From positions 186,001-250,000 of the forward strand of contig JADJPF010000003.1 in the NCBI GenBank assembly GCA_016713405.1: a stretch of DNA of 64,000 nt. The letters run 5' to 3'. The translations under genes were made by a program, and so were the position numbers. Positions 1 to 9,274 of the stretch are shown one piece after another. The stretch is from Blastocatellia bacterium. GTDB taxonomy: Bacteria > Acidobacteriota > Blastocatellia > Chloracidobacteriales > JADJPF01. Positions within the stretch are counted from its first letter, which is position 1, and every line of letters begins with the position of its first letter. The notes beneath the pieces are model-generated. The model saw only the letters and a program-made list of their open reading frames with translations, had not been told where the DNA came from and made no database searches.

Positions 1-252
1 AAGCGCGGTAAAAGCACAGGCTACACAAGTAATTACAAAGGAAATCATTAAAGCAGGCCCTGCACCCAATCTTTCTGAGTCGCCTAAAGCAGCCGTGCCA
101 ACAGTAGCAAAAATACCTGTTCCAATAATCGCCCCTATGCCTAATAACACTAAGTCAAATGCTCCTAAAGCTTTTTTTAGCCCTTTTTCAGAGTCTTGAG
201 CTTGAGCTATTAACACATCTAGGTTTTTTGTCCGAAATAGATTTTTGAACAT
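1..252 (-). CDS. Amino acid permease, APC family (N-terminal part only)
   Basis: The reading frame runs off the left edge; only the first 84 residues are present. The N-terminus (MFKNLFRTKNLDVLI) followed by KGLKKALGAFDLVLLGIGAI and then IGTGIF is the start of an APC-superfamily amino acid permease of the cationic amino acid transporter (CAT/YfnA-like) group; the GIGAIIGTGIF stretch lies in the first membrane helix and helps form the substrate site in this family. The ATG has a GGAGG ribosome binding site six bases upstream. Substrate cannot be read from this fragment. The gene is transcribed out of the window, with a 401-base gap behind it. Confidence 0.85.
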   Translation of the reverse strand, partial: MFKNLFRTKNLDVLIAQAQDSEKGLKKALGAFDLVLLGIGAIIGTGIFATVGTAALGDSERLGAGPALMISFVITCVACAFTAL

Positions 253-653
253 TTCTTGCCTCCAAGCAGGTAGGTGGATAAAGCTAGGTTAGTTAGGTTA
301 ATTGCATACAATAGCCTAAAAAATATTATGTTAATAGCTAATTATGCAACTCAGCTAATCCTGTCTAAAGCTTACGAAAAAACCTTATTTTTTAACCCTA
401 TTTAAGAATTAAGAAAAGCATAAATCTTAAAATTAAAAGTTTTTCTAATTTTATAAAAGGTTAAAAATCCTCTCTTCAAAAGCAAGAAATTTATCTAAAT
501 AATTTGTCTAAATAATAAAGGCAAGAGATATTTAGCTCTTTTAGTTTTATTTGATTAACTTATTTTAATTTTTACTAATATTTTGTAAGCTAATGCTAAT
601 GGGTTTTTAAAGCAGATTTTTGGCAAATAAATTGAAGTTTCTTGTAAGCATGA
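253..653. other. Intergenic gap, AT-rich
   Basis: This stretch separates the permease start from the stop of the Tat-signal protein. It is strongly AT-rich and must contain the permease promoter, but I see no convincing promoter, hairpin terminator or small gene. A weak dyad (AAGAG/CTCTT around 512-540) is too short to call. Confidence 0.5.
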
Positions 654-1619
654 TCAAAAGCCCTGGTTAACAAAACAACCTTTAGCTACAGTTTCTCTTA
701 AATTCATGCCATTCCATAAAGCTGTACATTCTGAAAGAACTCCAGATGCAGGCGTACTATTTACACCAAACTCAAATTCATTCAAAAAGTTATCTGTTGT
801 GTCACTATCAAAATCTGTTTTTACTTCAAAACAAGTAAAAGGATCTAAAGCATAATGACCTGTAATAGAAGCATTAGTAAAGTCTTTACGTTTAGTTCTA
901 ATATTAGCTCCTGCTCTCCAAACACTACCAACTATGTCTATATATGCTTTAAACGTTATTCTTGGTAATGCCCCAGCAGATGGAATGGATATTTGGGAAG
1001 GAATAGTTTGCATTGCAGCATTTGTAGTAAAAGACGCTTTGGAAACGATCTTGCTTAACTTATTGTCAATCACTGTTTTGCTTACTTCTGCTTTATTAAT
1101 AGATAAAGATTCTCTATCATTTGCTAGCACAATCTCTTTTGCATTAATACGAGTACCAGCAATTGTTAAAATCCCGTCTGCATCCGTGATTAAGTCAAGA
1201 ATAGGATCTTCAAAACTAAAAATAGATTTTCCGTTTTCATCAATTCTTTCATAAGAAGAAACACATCTTACGGTTCCACGCATACCAGAACTTTCGTCTT
1301 TTTCCATTAAAAAAGCTTCTGACAAGTAGTTAATAAGTTCGTCTTCATCCTTAAAAATGTTTCTACCTGGTTTTAAGTAGCCTTTGCCATAAGGAAACCT
1401 GACTTCTACTTTACTACGACCAATAGCAGTAATTTCACAATTAGAATCTGTAGGCAATTTAAGATTTATTGTTGAGCTTATAGGTTTTGGAGATTTTCCA
1501 GTTGTTTTAGTTGGTAAAGCTAATAAATCAACTGGATTAGTAAGTAAACTAGCTGTAGTTATTAAAGATAGGTTTGTAAGAAAATTTCTACGAGAATTGT
1601 TAATATTATCTGAATTCAT
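654..1619 (-). CDS. Tat-exported protein of unknown function
   Basis: I do not recognise the family of this 321-residue protein. The N-terminus has a twin-arginine signal: S-R-R-N-F-L at about residues 9-14, then a hydrophobic stretch (TNLSLITTASLL) and Ala-Leu-Pro near residue 36, so export in folded form by the Tat system is likely; a tatA gene lies at 50550-50759. The mature part has no visible metal or catalytic motif and few cysteines. The ATG is preceded by AAAGGA about ten bases upstream. A structured leader candidate sits 58 bases upstream of the start. Export is well supported; the function is unknown. Confidence 0.75.
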   Translation of the reverse strand: MNSDNINNSRRNFLTNLSLITTASLLTNPVDLLALPTKTTGKSPKPISSTINLKLPTDSNCEITAIGRSKVEVRFPYGKGYLKPGRNIFKDEDELINYLSEAFLMEKDESSGMRGTVRCVSSYERIDENGKSIFSFEDPILDLITDADGILTIAGTRINAKEIVLANDRESLSINKAEVSKTVIDNKLSKIVSKASFTTNAAMQTIPSQISIPSAGALPRITFKAYIDIVGSVWRAGANIRTKRKDFTNASITGHYALDPFTCFEVKTDFDSDTTDNFLNEFEFGVNSTPASGVLSECTALWNGMNLRETVAKGCFVNQGF

Positions 1620-1676
1620 TGATATTTTTCCTTTAAGTTTTTAAATTAAGAAAAACCCTAAGATTTAAAAATAAAT

Positions 1677-1742
1677 ATTTCGGCAGATGAGCATCTAAAC
1701 CCTAGGAAAATAAGGGTTTTCCAGGACACACAAAACCGAAAT
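1677..1742 (-). promoter_or_regulatory. Candidate structured 5' leader RNA (three-way junction)
   Basis: On the minus strand this 66-base element can fold into a closing stem (1736-1742 with 1677-1683, seven perfect pairs), a second stem (1713-1719 with 1697-1703, seven perfect pairs, nine-base loop) and a short hairpin (1693-1696 with 1685-1688). The second and third stems abut; a 16-base single-stranded joint (1720-1735) remains. A further AGGGTTT copy near 1653-1659 could compete for the second stem. It lies in the 5' leader of the Tat-signal gene. It does not match a riboswitch consensus I know. The rest of the 387-base divergent gap up to mpl holds nothing else I can name. Confidence 0.35.
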
Positions 1743-2006
1743 CTTTTTCTTAAAACCTTATAAAGTTGTTCTCGCTAACATGACAAAAGCTAAAAACACA
1801 ATATAACAACTAGCTAAAAATTTTTACCAAATTTTTAGCTATATTTGGAGTTTATTAGTTAAGAAGATAATTTTTATCCAATCACCTAATAAATTTTAGC
1901 TGCTCAAAAACAAACATCTAATGTGCTAGATTAGCTTAAAAAGCTAGTAACAGAGTGCTAGAATCTCTCGCGTTTTTGAATCAATTAACTTTTAGGAAAT
2001 TTACTA

Positions 2007-3416
2007 ATGTCAACACCTCATTATCATTTAATTGGAATTTGTGGAACTGCAATGGCTTCGCTAGCAGGAATGTTAAAAGCAAAAGGTTTTCGTGTAACTG
2101 GTTCAGACGCTAATGTTTACCCTCCAATGTCAACATTTTTAGAGCAACTAGAAATTCCTGTAAACCAAGGTTTTTCAGCAGATAACTTACAGCCTCACCC
2201 TGATTTTGTTGTTATTGGCAATGCAATTCCTCGCGGTAATGCAGAAGTTGAATATACTCTTAACTCTCGCCTTAGATATGTTTCTATGTCAGAAGTATTA
2301 AAAGAACAATTTATTCGTGGGCGACACTCTGTTGTTGTTGCAGGAACACATGGAAAAACTACAACAACCTCGCTAATGGCTTGGGTGATGGATGTTGGCG
2401 GATTAAATCCTTCATTTTTAATTGGAGGAATTGCAGAAAATTTTGGTGTAAGTTTTCGAGTTACTGATAGCGATTATTTTGTAATCGAGGGTGATGAGTA
2501 TGACACGGCCTATTTTGATAAAGGGCCTAAGTTTATGCACTACCTACCAATTACTGCAATAGTAAATAATGTTGAATATGACCATGTAGATATTTACTTT
2601 GACTTTGAGCTTTATAAACTAGCCTTTCGACGCTTTATAAATTTAATTCCTAGCAATGGTCATTTAATTGCTGGTGTTGATAGCGAAGTAGTCCGCGAAC
2701 TTTTGCCCCGTGCATTTTGTCCTGTAGAAAGTTTTGCCGTTGATAGTGATAATGCTGCTCGTTGGCAAGCAAAAGATATTTGTTATGTTGATGGAAAAAC
2801 ACAATTTACTGTATTTTATGATGGTCAAGAATACGCTCAATTTACTACTTCACTAGTTGGTGATTTTAATATCCGCAACTCTTTAGCTGTAATTGCAGCA
2901 GCAGAAAAACTTGGTATTGAAAAAGAAAAAATTAAGCTTGGTATTGACACTTTTCGCAGCGTCAAACGCCGTATGCAAGAGCGCGGGACGGTTGCAGGTG
3001 TAACGGTTATTGACGATTTTGCTCATCATCCAACAGCAGTAAAAGAAACTCTTTTAGGCGCGCGTAAACGCTATGCAGATCAAAGAATAATCGCCGTTTT
3101 TGAACCCAGGTCTTTATCAGCACGTCGTAAACAGTTCCAAGCAGCCTATGAAGAAGCTTTTCAAGTCGCAGATATGACAATTATTGCAGCACTTTTTGAG
3201 CCTCACCGAGTAGCACCTGAAGATCAACTCTCCCCACAAGAAATTGCTGATAAATTAACCACTCAAGGCCGTCAAAGTTGGTCAATCCCTGAAGTTGACC
3301 AAATAGTTTCTCACCTAGAAACTATTGTAAAGAGTGGAGATATAATTATGGTTATGTCAAATGGCGGCTTTGGTGGAATACATGAAAAGCTATTAGAAAT
3401 GCTTAAAAATAAATAA
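2007..3416 (+). CDS. mpl: UDP-N-acetylmuramate:L-alanyl-gamma-D-glutamyl-meso-diaminopimelate ligase
   Basis: Mpl joins the recycled tripeptide L-Ala-gamma-D-Glu-meso-DAP to UDP-MurNAc in the cytoplasm, short-cutting murein synthesis. The 469-residue length matches the family (about 455-460). The start HLIGICGTAMASLAGMLK is the Mur N-terminal domain, GTHGKTTTTSLMAW (about residues 113-126) is the ATP-binding P-loop of the central domain, and the DDFAHHPTAVKETL segment (about residue 340) is characteristic of Mpl/MurC. Presence of Mpl implies a DAP-type peptidoglycan that is recycled. The ATG follows AGGAAA at normal spacing. It appears to be a single-gene unit. Confidence 0.95.
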   Translation: MSTPHYHLIGICGTAMASLAGMLKAKGFRVTGSDANVYPPMSTFLEQLEIPVNQGFSADNLQPHPDFVVIGNAIPRGNAEVEYTLNSRLRYVSMSEVLKEQFIRGRHSVVVAGTHGKTTTTSLMAWVMDVGGLNPSFLIGGIAENFGVSFRVTDSDYFVIEGDEYDTAYFDKGPKFMHYLPITAIVNNVEYDHVDIYFDFELYKLAFRRFINLIPSNGHLIAGVDSEVVRELLPRAFCPVESFAVDSDNAARWQAKDICYVDGKTQFTVFYDGQEYAQFTTSLVGDFNIRNSLAVIAAAEKLGIEKEKIKLGIDTFRSVKRRMQERGTVAGVTVIDDFAHHPTAVKETLLGARKRYADQRIIAVFEPRSLSARRKQFQAAYEEAFQVADMTIIAALFEPHRVAPEDQLSPQEIADKLTTQGRQSWSIPEVDQIVSHLETIVKSGDIIMVMSNGGFGGIHEKLLEMLKNK

Positions 3417-3476
3417 TAGATATTCTTCAAAGAGAGTTTATAATCCATTTTGGTTATTTCAAATAGGTGTTAACTA

Positions 3477-4661
3477 GTGAAAGAATCCAAAAATACAGGT
3501 CAAAAAAACCAAAACATTTTGCACCATTACATTTGCCCTAGCTGTGGTGCTGATCAAGAATTTGAGCCTAAAGATGGTTGTTTATCTTGCGCTTACTGTG
3601 GACGGCAAGAACAAATCCCTGAAAGCGATGAGGCTGTAAAAGAGCATTCATATAAAGACTATTTACAACCTCAAAAACAAAAAACAGCCCTACTAGCACA
3701 AAATGCAATAGAGGCTACTTGCACTAGATGTAGTGCTTCTATTATGGTTATTCCACCAGATATTGTAGGAGATTGTTCTTTTTGCGGTACAAAAATCATA
3801 GCTCAACCAAAATCATCGAATCCTCTTATAGCTCCTGAAGCTATATTGCCTTTTAATATCACTAAATCCCAGGCTACTGATAATGTAAAAAAATGGATTT
3901 CATCCCGTTGGTTTGCCCCAAACGCGCTAAAGCAAATAGCTACACAAAGATCTATAGAAAGTGTTTATATACCTTTTTGGACATATACGGCTTATACAAA
4001 TAGCCATTACAAAGGCGAACAAGGGGAATATTACTATGTAGAAAAAGGACGAGGGCAAAACAAGCGTCAAGAGAGAAAAACAAAATGGTACAAAGCCAAA
4101 GGCCAAGTCTCTCGATGGTTTGAAGATGTTTTAGTTCCAGCTATTACTTCTCTTCCACGTAAATATCTTGATAATTTGGCACCCTGGGACTTAAAACAAT
4201 TAAAACCTTATGATCCCGCTTTTCTTCCTGGTCATAAAGCTCAACGTTACCAAATAGAGCTTGTAGATGGCTTTGAAACTTCTAAAGAAATAATGGCAAG
4301 CACAATAGAGGAAGATGTAAAGGAAGATATTGGAGGTGATACTCAACGAATCTCTAAAATCTCAACTCATTATTCTGCAATCACTTTTAAAAGCGTACTT
4401 TTGCCCGTTTATGTAGTAGCTTACTTGTTCAATCAAAAAAGCTATCAAGTTTTAGTTAATGCAAGAACAGGTGATGTTCAAGGCGATAGACCTTATAGCA
4501 TATTAAAAATAGTTCTCTTCTCACTACTTTCAATAATTCTGCTTATAGGTCTTATTATTGTGTGTGTAGCAATTCCAATAATCCCAATAATTATTATTTT
4601 TTTATTAATAGTAGGGTTGATTGGTTGGGTTATATATGAGCAAATTAAAAAATCAAAGTAA
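3477..4661 (+). CDS. Double zinc-ribbon protein with C-terminal membrane helices
   Basis: The function of this 394-residue protein is unknown. Two four-cysteine zinc ribbons are visible: CPSC...CAYC at about residues 20-43 and CTRC...CSFC at about residues 82-103. A central region of about 220 residues rich in Trp, Tyr and Lys follows (for example SIESVYIPFWTYTAY), and the last 50 residues form one or two long hydrophobic helices, ending in a Lys-rich cytoplasmic-looking tail. This arrangement is seen in zinc-ribbon membrane proteins often mislabelled as primosomal or helicase-related. The start is GTG; no strong ribosome binding site is seen. The membrane anchor and zinc sites are supported by sequence; no role is proposed. 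Confidence 0.8.
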   Translation: MKESKNTGQKNQNILHHYICPSCGADQEFEPKDGCLSCAYCGRQEQIPESDEAVKEHSYKDYLQPQKQKTALLAQNAIEATCTRCSASIMVIPPDIVGDCSFCGTKIIAQPKSSNPLIAPEAILPFNITKSQATDNVKKWISSRWFAPNALKQIATQRSIESVYIPFWTYTAYTNSHYKGEQGEYYYVEKGRGQNKRQERKTKWYKAKGQVSRWFEDVLVPAITSLPRKYLDNLAPWDLKQLKPYDPAFLPGHKAQRYQIELVDGFETSKEIMASTIEEDVKEDIGGDTQRISKISTHYSAITFKSVLLPVYVVAYLFNQKSYQVLVNARTGDVQGDRPYSILKIVLFSLLSIILLIGLIIVCVAIPIIPIIIIFLLIVGLIGWVIYEQIKKSK

Positions 4662-4772
4662 AAGTACAAGGATGATAAAATTAATTAACTTGCATTTTAG
4701 TCTAAATAATACTAATAATTTATTTGCCCCTGTTAAACCAATGACTAGATATTTACCCAAGGAATAAAGCTT

Positions 4773-5495
4773 ATGTCAAGCACAGCAATGATAAATACAG
4801 ACCTAGAGATAATATATCCTGAAAGAGATGGTCGTCCAATGGCAGATAATACTAGGCAATATGAGTGGATAGTGTTAATAAAAGAGGGTTTAGATTCGCT
4901 ATTACAAGACTTTGTAGCAGCAGACATTTTTTGGTATCCAGTAGAAGGAAACCCAAGAATAGTTCAAGCACCAGATGTAATGGTAGCTTTAGGTAGACCA
5001 AAAGGGCATCGTTCCTCTTATAAGCAGTGGCAAGAAGATAATATTGCTCCCAGAGTAGTTTTTGAAATACTTTCTCCTGGAAATACTTTGCCAGAAATGT
5101 TTAACAAACAACGTTTTTACCAAAGATATGGTGTAGAGGAATACTATGTCTATAACCCTGATTCTAATGAAATGTGGGGTTATTTTGGTCAAGAGCGTTG
5201 GCAAGAAATAGATAATTTTAATGGTTGGGTTAGCCCTTTACTTAACATTAGATTTGAGCTTACTTCCGATAATTTAATCATTTATCGCCCTGATGGCAAA
5301 CGTTTTCTTTCCTTCTTTGAGCTTGAACAGCAAAATCAACAGCTTGAACAGCAAAATCAACAGCTTGAGCAGCAAAATCAACAACTTGAGCAGCAAAATC
5401 AACAACTAGCCCAGGAAAAAGAAAACTTATCTGCAAAAGCTGAACGCTTAGTTGCAAGACTCAAAGAATTAGGAATTGATCCTGAGCAGGTTTAG
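4773..5495 (+). CDS. Uma2 family putative endonuclease with coiled-coil tail
   Basis: A 240-residue Uma2 (DUF820) protein, a family with a restriction-endonuclease-like PD-(D/E)XK fold that is abundant in cyanobacteria and some other phyla; biological role unknown. Family hallmarks are the APDVMVALG segment (about residue 70), the VVFEILSPGNT segment (about residue 100) holding the E-x-L-S motif, and KQRFYQRYGVEEYYVYNP with the tyrosine-rich strand. After about residue 183 the protein becomes a Gln-rich heptad coiled coil encoded by four 21-bp tandem repeats, and ends LKELGIDPEQV. The second Uma2 gene 4 kb away ends with the similar LKALGIDPSSL, so this tail is a shared module. Confidence 0.9.
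   Translation: MSSTAMINTDLEIIYPERDGRPMADNTRQYEWIVLIKEGLDSLLQDFVAADIFWYPVEGNPRIVQAPDVMVALGRPKGHRSSYKQWQEDNIAPRVVFEILSPGNTLPEMFNKQRFYQRYGVEEYYVYNPDSNEMWGYFGQERWQEIDNFNGWVSPLLNIRFELTSDNLIIYRPDGKRFLSFFELEQQNQQLEQQNQQLEQQNQQLEQQNQQLAQEKENLSAKAERLVARLKELGIDPEQV
5322..5405 (+). repeat. Four tandem 21-bp repeats encoding a coiled coil
   Basis: Four head-to-tail 21-base units inside the Uma2 gene encode the heptad LEQQNQQ. Units 1 and 2 are identical, units 3 and 4 are identical to each other and differ from the first pair at two silent third-position sites, so the array probably grew by duplication of single units and then pairs. Length keeps the reading frame and whole heptads. Confidence 0.95.
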
Positions 5496-5677
5496 AGGTT
5501 AAGATTCTAAAAACTTCCTTTGTCGGCTTTTTGTGGCTAGGTCTTCATCAAATATAACTTTTTGACCGCGTATTATCAAAATTTGTTTTTTTATTTGTTT
5601 TTTTATAAGAATAATGGACTGTTGTTCTTGAGGTTCTTTCTTCTTTGGCATATTGCCCACCTGTATTTATTTTTAAC

Positions 5678-6169
5678 CTATCGAAGCCGAGCCATAAAAA
5701 AAGCGTCTACATATTCACCTTCACGAAAAGAAAACTTAACTAGGCGGCCCTCAATTTCAAAACCAAATTTTTTATATAAAGCTATTGCTGCATCATTATC
5801 ACAATAAACTTCTAACTCTAAGCGCAACAGATTCAACCATTTGTCAGCTAAATTAACAGACTCTTTCATTAAAGCAGAACCAACGCCTTTTCCTTGAAAA
5901 TCATCCCTGACAGCCATTCCCAATTGACCAACATGGCGGCGGCGAGGATTATCAGGAAAAGTATGTATTCCTAAAGTTCCTGCTATTTCATCTCCAACAC
6001 AGGCAACTAGGCTAAATAAGCCTGCTGGCGGATCGGCTAACTTTTTACGCCATAACTCTATGGAAGGAAAAGGAAGTTGTGAAGTACCCCAAATAGCCTT
6101 TGGGCCAACAAAAATTTTTTGCACCTCAAGATAGTCTGTAGGCTCAAGTCGTCTTATAACAATTTCCAT
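5678..6169 (-). CDS. GNAT-family N-acetyltransferase, YhhY/AaaT-like
   Basis: A 163-residue GNAT acetyltransferase that would move an acetyl group from acetyl-CoA to an amine. The whole length resembles E. coli YhhY (AaaT, an L-amino-acid N-acetyltransferase): IVIRRLEPTDY at the start, RRRHVGQLGMAV then FQGKGVGSALM (the acetyl-CoA pyrophosphate loop, Q/R-x-x-G-x-G), and LYKKFGFEIEGRLVKFSFRE with GEYVDAFFMARL at the end. It is alone on the minus strand between plus-strand genes. The family assignment is firm; the exact substrate is inferred from similarity. Confidence 0.88.
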   Translation of the reverse strand: MEIVIRRLEPTDYLEVQKIFVGPKAIWGTSQLPFPSIELWRKKLADPPAGLFSLVACVGDEIAGTLGIHTFPDNPRRRHVGQLGMAVRDDFQGKGVGSALMKESVNLADKWLNLLRLELEVYCDNDAAIALYKKFGFEIEGRLVKFSFREGEYVDAFFMARLR

Positions 6170-6357
6170 AATTTTAATTTTTTCTTAATTTTAAGAACAA
6201 AGAGCAGTATAAACATTTTAGACGGTAACATTTTTAATAAACCTTTATCAACGATTAAATTCTGCTGCATCAAATCAATTACAAAAGTTTAATGCTAGAT
6301 TAAAATTTACAAAAAACTGTAATTATTCTAGCAATTTAGTTTTTAGGAGTTCTAAAA

Positions 6358-7152
6358 ATGAAGCCAGATCGTCCAAAAATTGGTTTAGCTCTCTCTGGTG
6401 GGGCTGCACGTGGTATTGCACATATTGGTGTTTTAAAAGTGCTAGAAGAAAATAACTTTCCCATAGACTTTATTGCTGGGACTAGCATGGGATCAATCAT
6501 TGCTGGTGCTTATGCTGCGGGAATGAAAATCGGACTACTAGAAGAAATTGCATTAAGTATTCGTTGGGGAGATGTTAGCAAAGTTTCTTTTTCTCGTCTG
6601 GCAATTATGACTAACAACCCTTTAGAAAAATTACTGCGGCGTTTAATGCCTGTTTCAGACTTTGCTAAAATGAAGATTCCCTTGGCAATAGTAACAGCAG
6701 ATGTTCAAACCGGCCAAGCTGTTGTTTTTACTAAAGGTGATGCAATCCGAGCCATTCGCATTAGTTGCAGTGTACCAGGCTTTTTTGCTCCAGAAATTGA
6801 TAGCGAAGGCCGAATGTTAGTTGATGGTGGAATAGTTCAAAATCTGCCTGTTGATGCTACTAGGTCACTTGGAGCAGAAAAAGTTATTGCAATTGATGTT
6901 AATTCAGGTGTTGAAATGACTTCGCATCCTGCTAACATTTTCCAAATTTTAATGCAATCCTATATGGTTATCGGACGGGGATCAGCAGCTTTTCAAGCTA
7001 GCCATTCAGATTTACTTATAGAGCCTAATATTGGGCGAATAAGAGTAGACGAATTAGAGCGAGCCGCAGACTTAATTGCTGGAGGAGAAGCAGCTATGAT
7101 AAAAGCGTTACCAGCAGCAAAAGCATTACTAGAAAATATAGAAAAAGCTTAA
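6358..7152 (+). CDS. Patatin-like phospholipase/esterase (RssA/NTE type)
   Basis: A 264-residue patatin-like serine hydrolase expected to cleave acyl esters of phospholipids. GLALSGGAARGIAHIGVL at the start carries the glycine-rich oxyanion loop, GTSMGSI (about residue 41-47) carries the nucleophile serine in G-x-S-x-G, and DGGIVQNLPV (about residue 158) carries the catalytic aspartate of the Ser-Asp dyad. No signal peptide is present. The ATG follows AGGAG at good spacing. The metallophosphoesterase gene starts four bases after the stop, so the two are probably co-transcribed. Confidence 0.92.
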   Translation: MKPDRPKIGLALSGGAARGIAHIGVLKVLEENNFPIDFIAGTSMGSIIAGAYAAGMKIGLLEEIALSIRWGDVSKVSFSRLAIMTNNPLEKLLRRLMPVSDFAKMKIPLAIVTADVQTGQAVVFTKGDAIRAIRISCSVPGFFAPEIDSEGRMLVDGGIVQNLPVDATRSLGAEKVIAIDVNSGVEMTSHPANIFQILMQSYMVIGRGSAAFQASHSDLLIEPNIGRIRVDELERAADLIAGGEAAMIKALPAAKALLENIEKA

Positions 7153-7155
7153 CTT

Positions 7156-7881
7156 ATGAGAATTTTTGCAATAGGTGATTTACATCTTTCACACGCTAAA
7201 CCAAAGCCAATGTGGGTTTTTGGTGAGCATTGGCGAGATCATGAAAAAAAAGTAGCTGAAAATTGGTCTAGTATTGCCCAAAAAGATGACATTTTATTAA
7301 TTGTTGGTGATATTTCTTGGGCTATGCGACTTGAGGAAGCGCGAGCAGATTTAGATTATTTAGCAGCTTTGGCAGGACAAAAGATTATCTTAAGAGGTAA
7401 TCATGACTTCTGGTGGCCGTCTAAAAGTAAGCTAGAAAGCGTTTTAGACCCTAGCATTAAATTTTTACAAGCTAGCTCATTAATAATTGACAATGTTGCA
7501 ATTGTAGGAACTCGCGGTTGGCAATGTCCCGGTCAAATACCCAGTGCAGATATGATGACAGAGGGTAAGGAATTTAGCTATACTGAAGCAGACTATAAAA
7601 TTTACCAACGTGAAGTTGCTAGATTAAAACAAGCACTAGAGTCATTAAAAGGTAAAAAATACCAGCATTTAATTGTTGCCCTACATTATCCTCCAATGAA
7701 TGCCCAACATGAGCCAAGTGGCTTTACAGAACTGATTGATAAATATTCTGCCAAAACTTGTGTTTATGGACATCTTCACGCTGAAGCAATTAACTTAGCT
7801 TTTAATGGGAATCGTAACCAAACACAGTATCAATTAGTTAGTGCTGATAGTGTAAGCTTTATGCCTAGACAGATTTTTTAA
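7156..7881 (+). CDS. Calcineurin-like metallophosphoesterase
   Basis: A 241-residue metallophosphoesterase. All dinuclear-metal motifs are visible in order: GDLHLSH at the start (D-x-H), GDISWAM (about residue 51), RGNHDFWW (about residue 80), HYPP (about residue 177) and YGHLHA (about residue 198). The substrate cannot be read from the sequence; related small cytosolic members act on cyclic nucleotides or phosphodiesters. The start lies directly after the patatin stop codon with no room for an independent promoter, which suggests translational coupling in a two-gene unit. Confidence 0.92.
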   Translation: MRIFAIGDLHLSHAKPKPMWVFGEHWRDHEKKVAENWSSIAQKDDILLIVGDISWAMRLEEARADLDYLAALAGQKIILRGNHDFWWPSKSKLESVLDPSIKFLQASSLIIDNVAIVGTRGWQCPGQIPSADMMTEGKEFSYTEADYKIYQREVARLKQALESLKGKKYQHLIVALHYPPMNAQHEPSGFTELIDKYSAKTCVYGHLHAEAINLAFNGNRNQTQYQLVSADSVSFMPRQIF

Positions 7882-7978
7882 CTAAATTGAAGCTAGCTGA
7901 ACTAGTCGCTTTGGCTAATGAATGCTATGCTTTGAAATTTCGCAAGTAACAAAATAACAATTAAGGTTAAATAAGATA

Positions 7979-9247
7979 GTGTTTTTTCGATTTTCACAAA
8001 AAATTTTAGCCAAAAAATTTTTAATCCTCTGGCTATTTTTTATATTTTGGAGTTGTAAACAAGCAGATATTAAACCTGCTCAAGGTAAAATTGCGGACTT
8101 AAAACCTACAGTTATATTAATTTCCTTAGATGGTTTTCGTGCAGATTTTCTTAACAAAAATACTACCCCTATCCTTTATCAACTAGCTTCAGACGGCGTT
8201 AGAAGTGAGGCTTTAATTCCTGTATTTCCTACAAAAACATTTCCTAATCACTACACAATTGTTACAGGTCTATACCCAGAGCATCACGGCATCGTGTCAA
8301 ATAGAATGTATGACCCAAAATTAAATAAATATTTTCCAGGCTCAGACCGAGAAGAAATTCAAAACGCTGCTTGGTGGGGTGGCGAACCTATTTGGATTAC
8401 GGCTCAACTTCAAGGCCAAATTAGCGCAACTCTTTTTTGGCCCGGTTCAGAAACTACAAACGGACGTAATGCCAATCATTGGCTTCCTTATGATAAAAGC
8501 ATGTCTTACCGTGATAGAGTTAATCATCTTTTAACTTGGCTAGACCTTCCACTAGAAAAACGTCCTACATTGATTACTTTATATCTAGAAGAAATAGACG
8601 AAATTGGTCATGACAATGGCCCAGATTCGCCAAAAATCAAAGAGGGTCTTTCTTTAATAGAAAATACTTTGCAAGATTTAATCGCAGGACTAAAAGCTAG
8701 AGGTATTTTTGAGCAAGTAAACTTAGTAATTGTTTCTGATCATGGAATGGCACAACTTTCAGAGGATAGAGCAATTTATCTGGACGATTACTTAGACTTA
8801 TCAAAAATTAAAGTCGTCCAAGAGTCGCCATTAGCCTGGGTTTGGCCTAAAGAAGACGAGCTTAAAGAAGTTCATCAAAAATTATTAAAATCTCATCCAA
8901 ACTTAAAAGTCTATCTTAAAGAAGAACTTCCTGAAAAATATCATTATCGTAATAATGATAGAATCCCTCCTCTTATTGCAATTGCTGATGAAGGTTACTT
9001 TATAACAACACATGGGATTATGAAATCTTTAGGGCGTACCTTTGCCAGTGGTGGAACACATGGCTATGATCCAGATTTGCCCTCAATGCAAGGAATTTTT
9101 ATTCTTCACGGGCCCGCTTTTAAGAAAAACTTAGTCGCCCCTCCTTTTAGAAATATCAATGTTTATAATGTTATTAGCAATGTTTTAAGCTTAAAACCTG
9201 CTCCAAATGATGGTTGTACAGATTGCTTTCAACATCTGTTAAAGTAA
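7979..9247 (+). CDS. Alkaline phosphatase-superfamily phosphodiesterase (ENPP-like lipoprotein)
   Basis: A 422-residue type I phosphodiesterase/nucleotide pyrophosphatase. The N-terminus is a lipoprotein signal ending in IFWSC, so it is likely anchored in a membrane facing the periplasm. ILISLDGFRADFL (metal-binding Asp), PVFPTKTFPNHYTIVTGLYP (the Thr nucleophile in T-K-T-F-P-N-H), VSDHGM (Asp/His metal ligands) and GTHGYDPD (His ligand) follow the ENPP family order. Probable substrates are nucleotides or phosphodiesters hydrolysed outside the inner membrane. The start is GTG with only a weak AAGG upstream; the signal peptide supports it. Confidence 0.9.
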   Translation: MFFRFSQKILAKKFLILWLFFIFWSCKQADIKPAQGKIADLKPTVILISLDGFRADFLNKNTTPILYQLASDGVRSEALIPVFPTKTFPNHYTIVTGLYPEHHGIVSNRMYDPKLNKYFPGSDREEIQNAAWWGGEPIWITAQLQGQISATLFWPGSETTNGRNANHWLPYDKSMSYRDRVNHLLTWLDLPLEKRPTLITLYLEEIDEIGHDNGPDSPKIKEGLSLIENTLQDLIAGLKARGIFEQVNLVIVSDHGMAQLSEDRAIYLDDYLDLSKIKVVQESPLAWVWPKEDELKEVHQKLLKSHPNLKVYLKEELPEKYHYRNNDRIPPLIAIADEGYFITTHGIMKSLGRTFASGGTHGYDPDLPSMQGIFILHGPAFKKNLVAPPFRNINVYNVISNVLSLKPAPNDGCTDCFQHLLK

Positions 9248-9274
9248 AAATACGCAACTAAAAATATTTAATTG

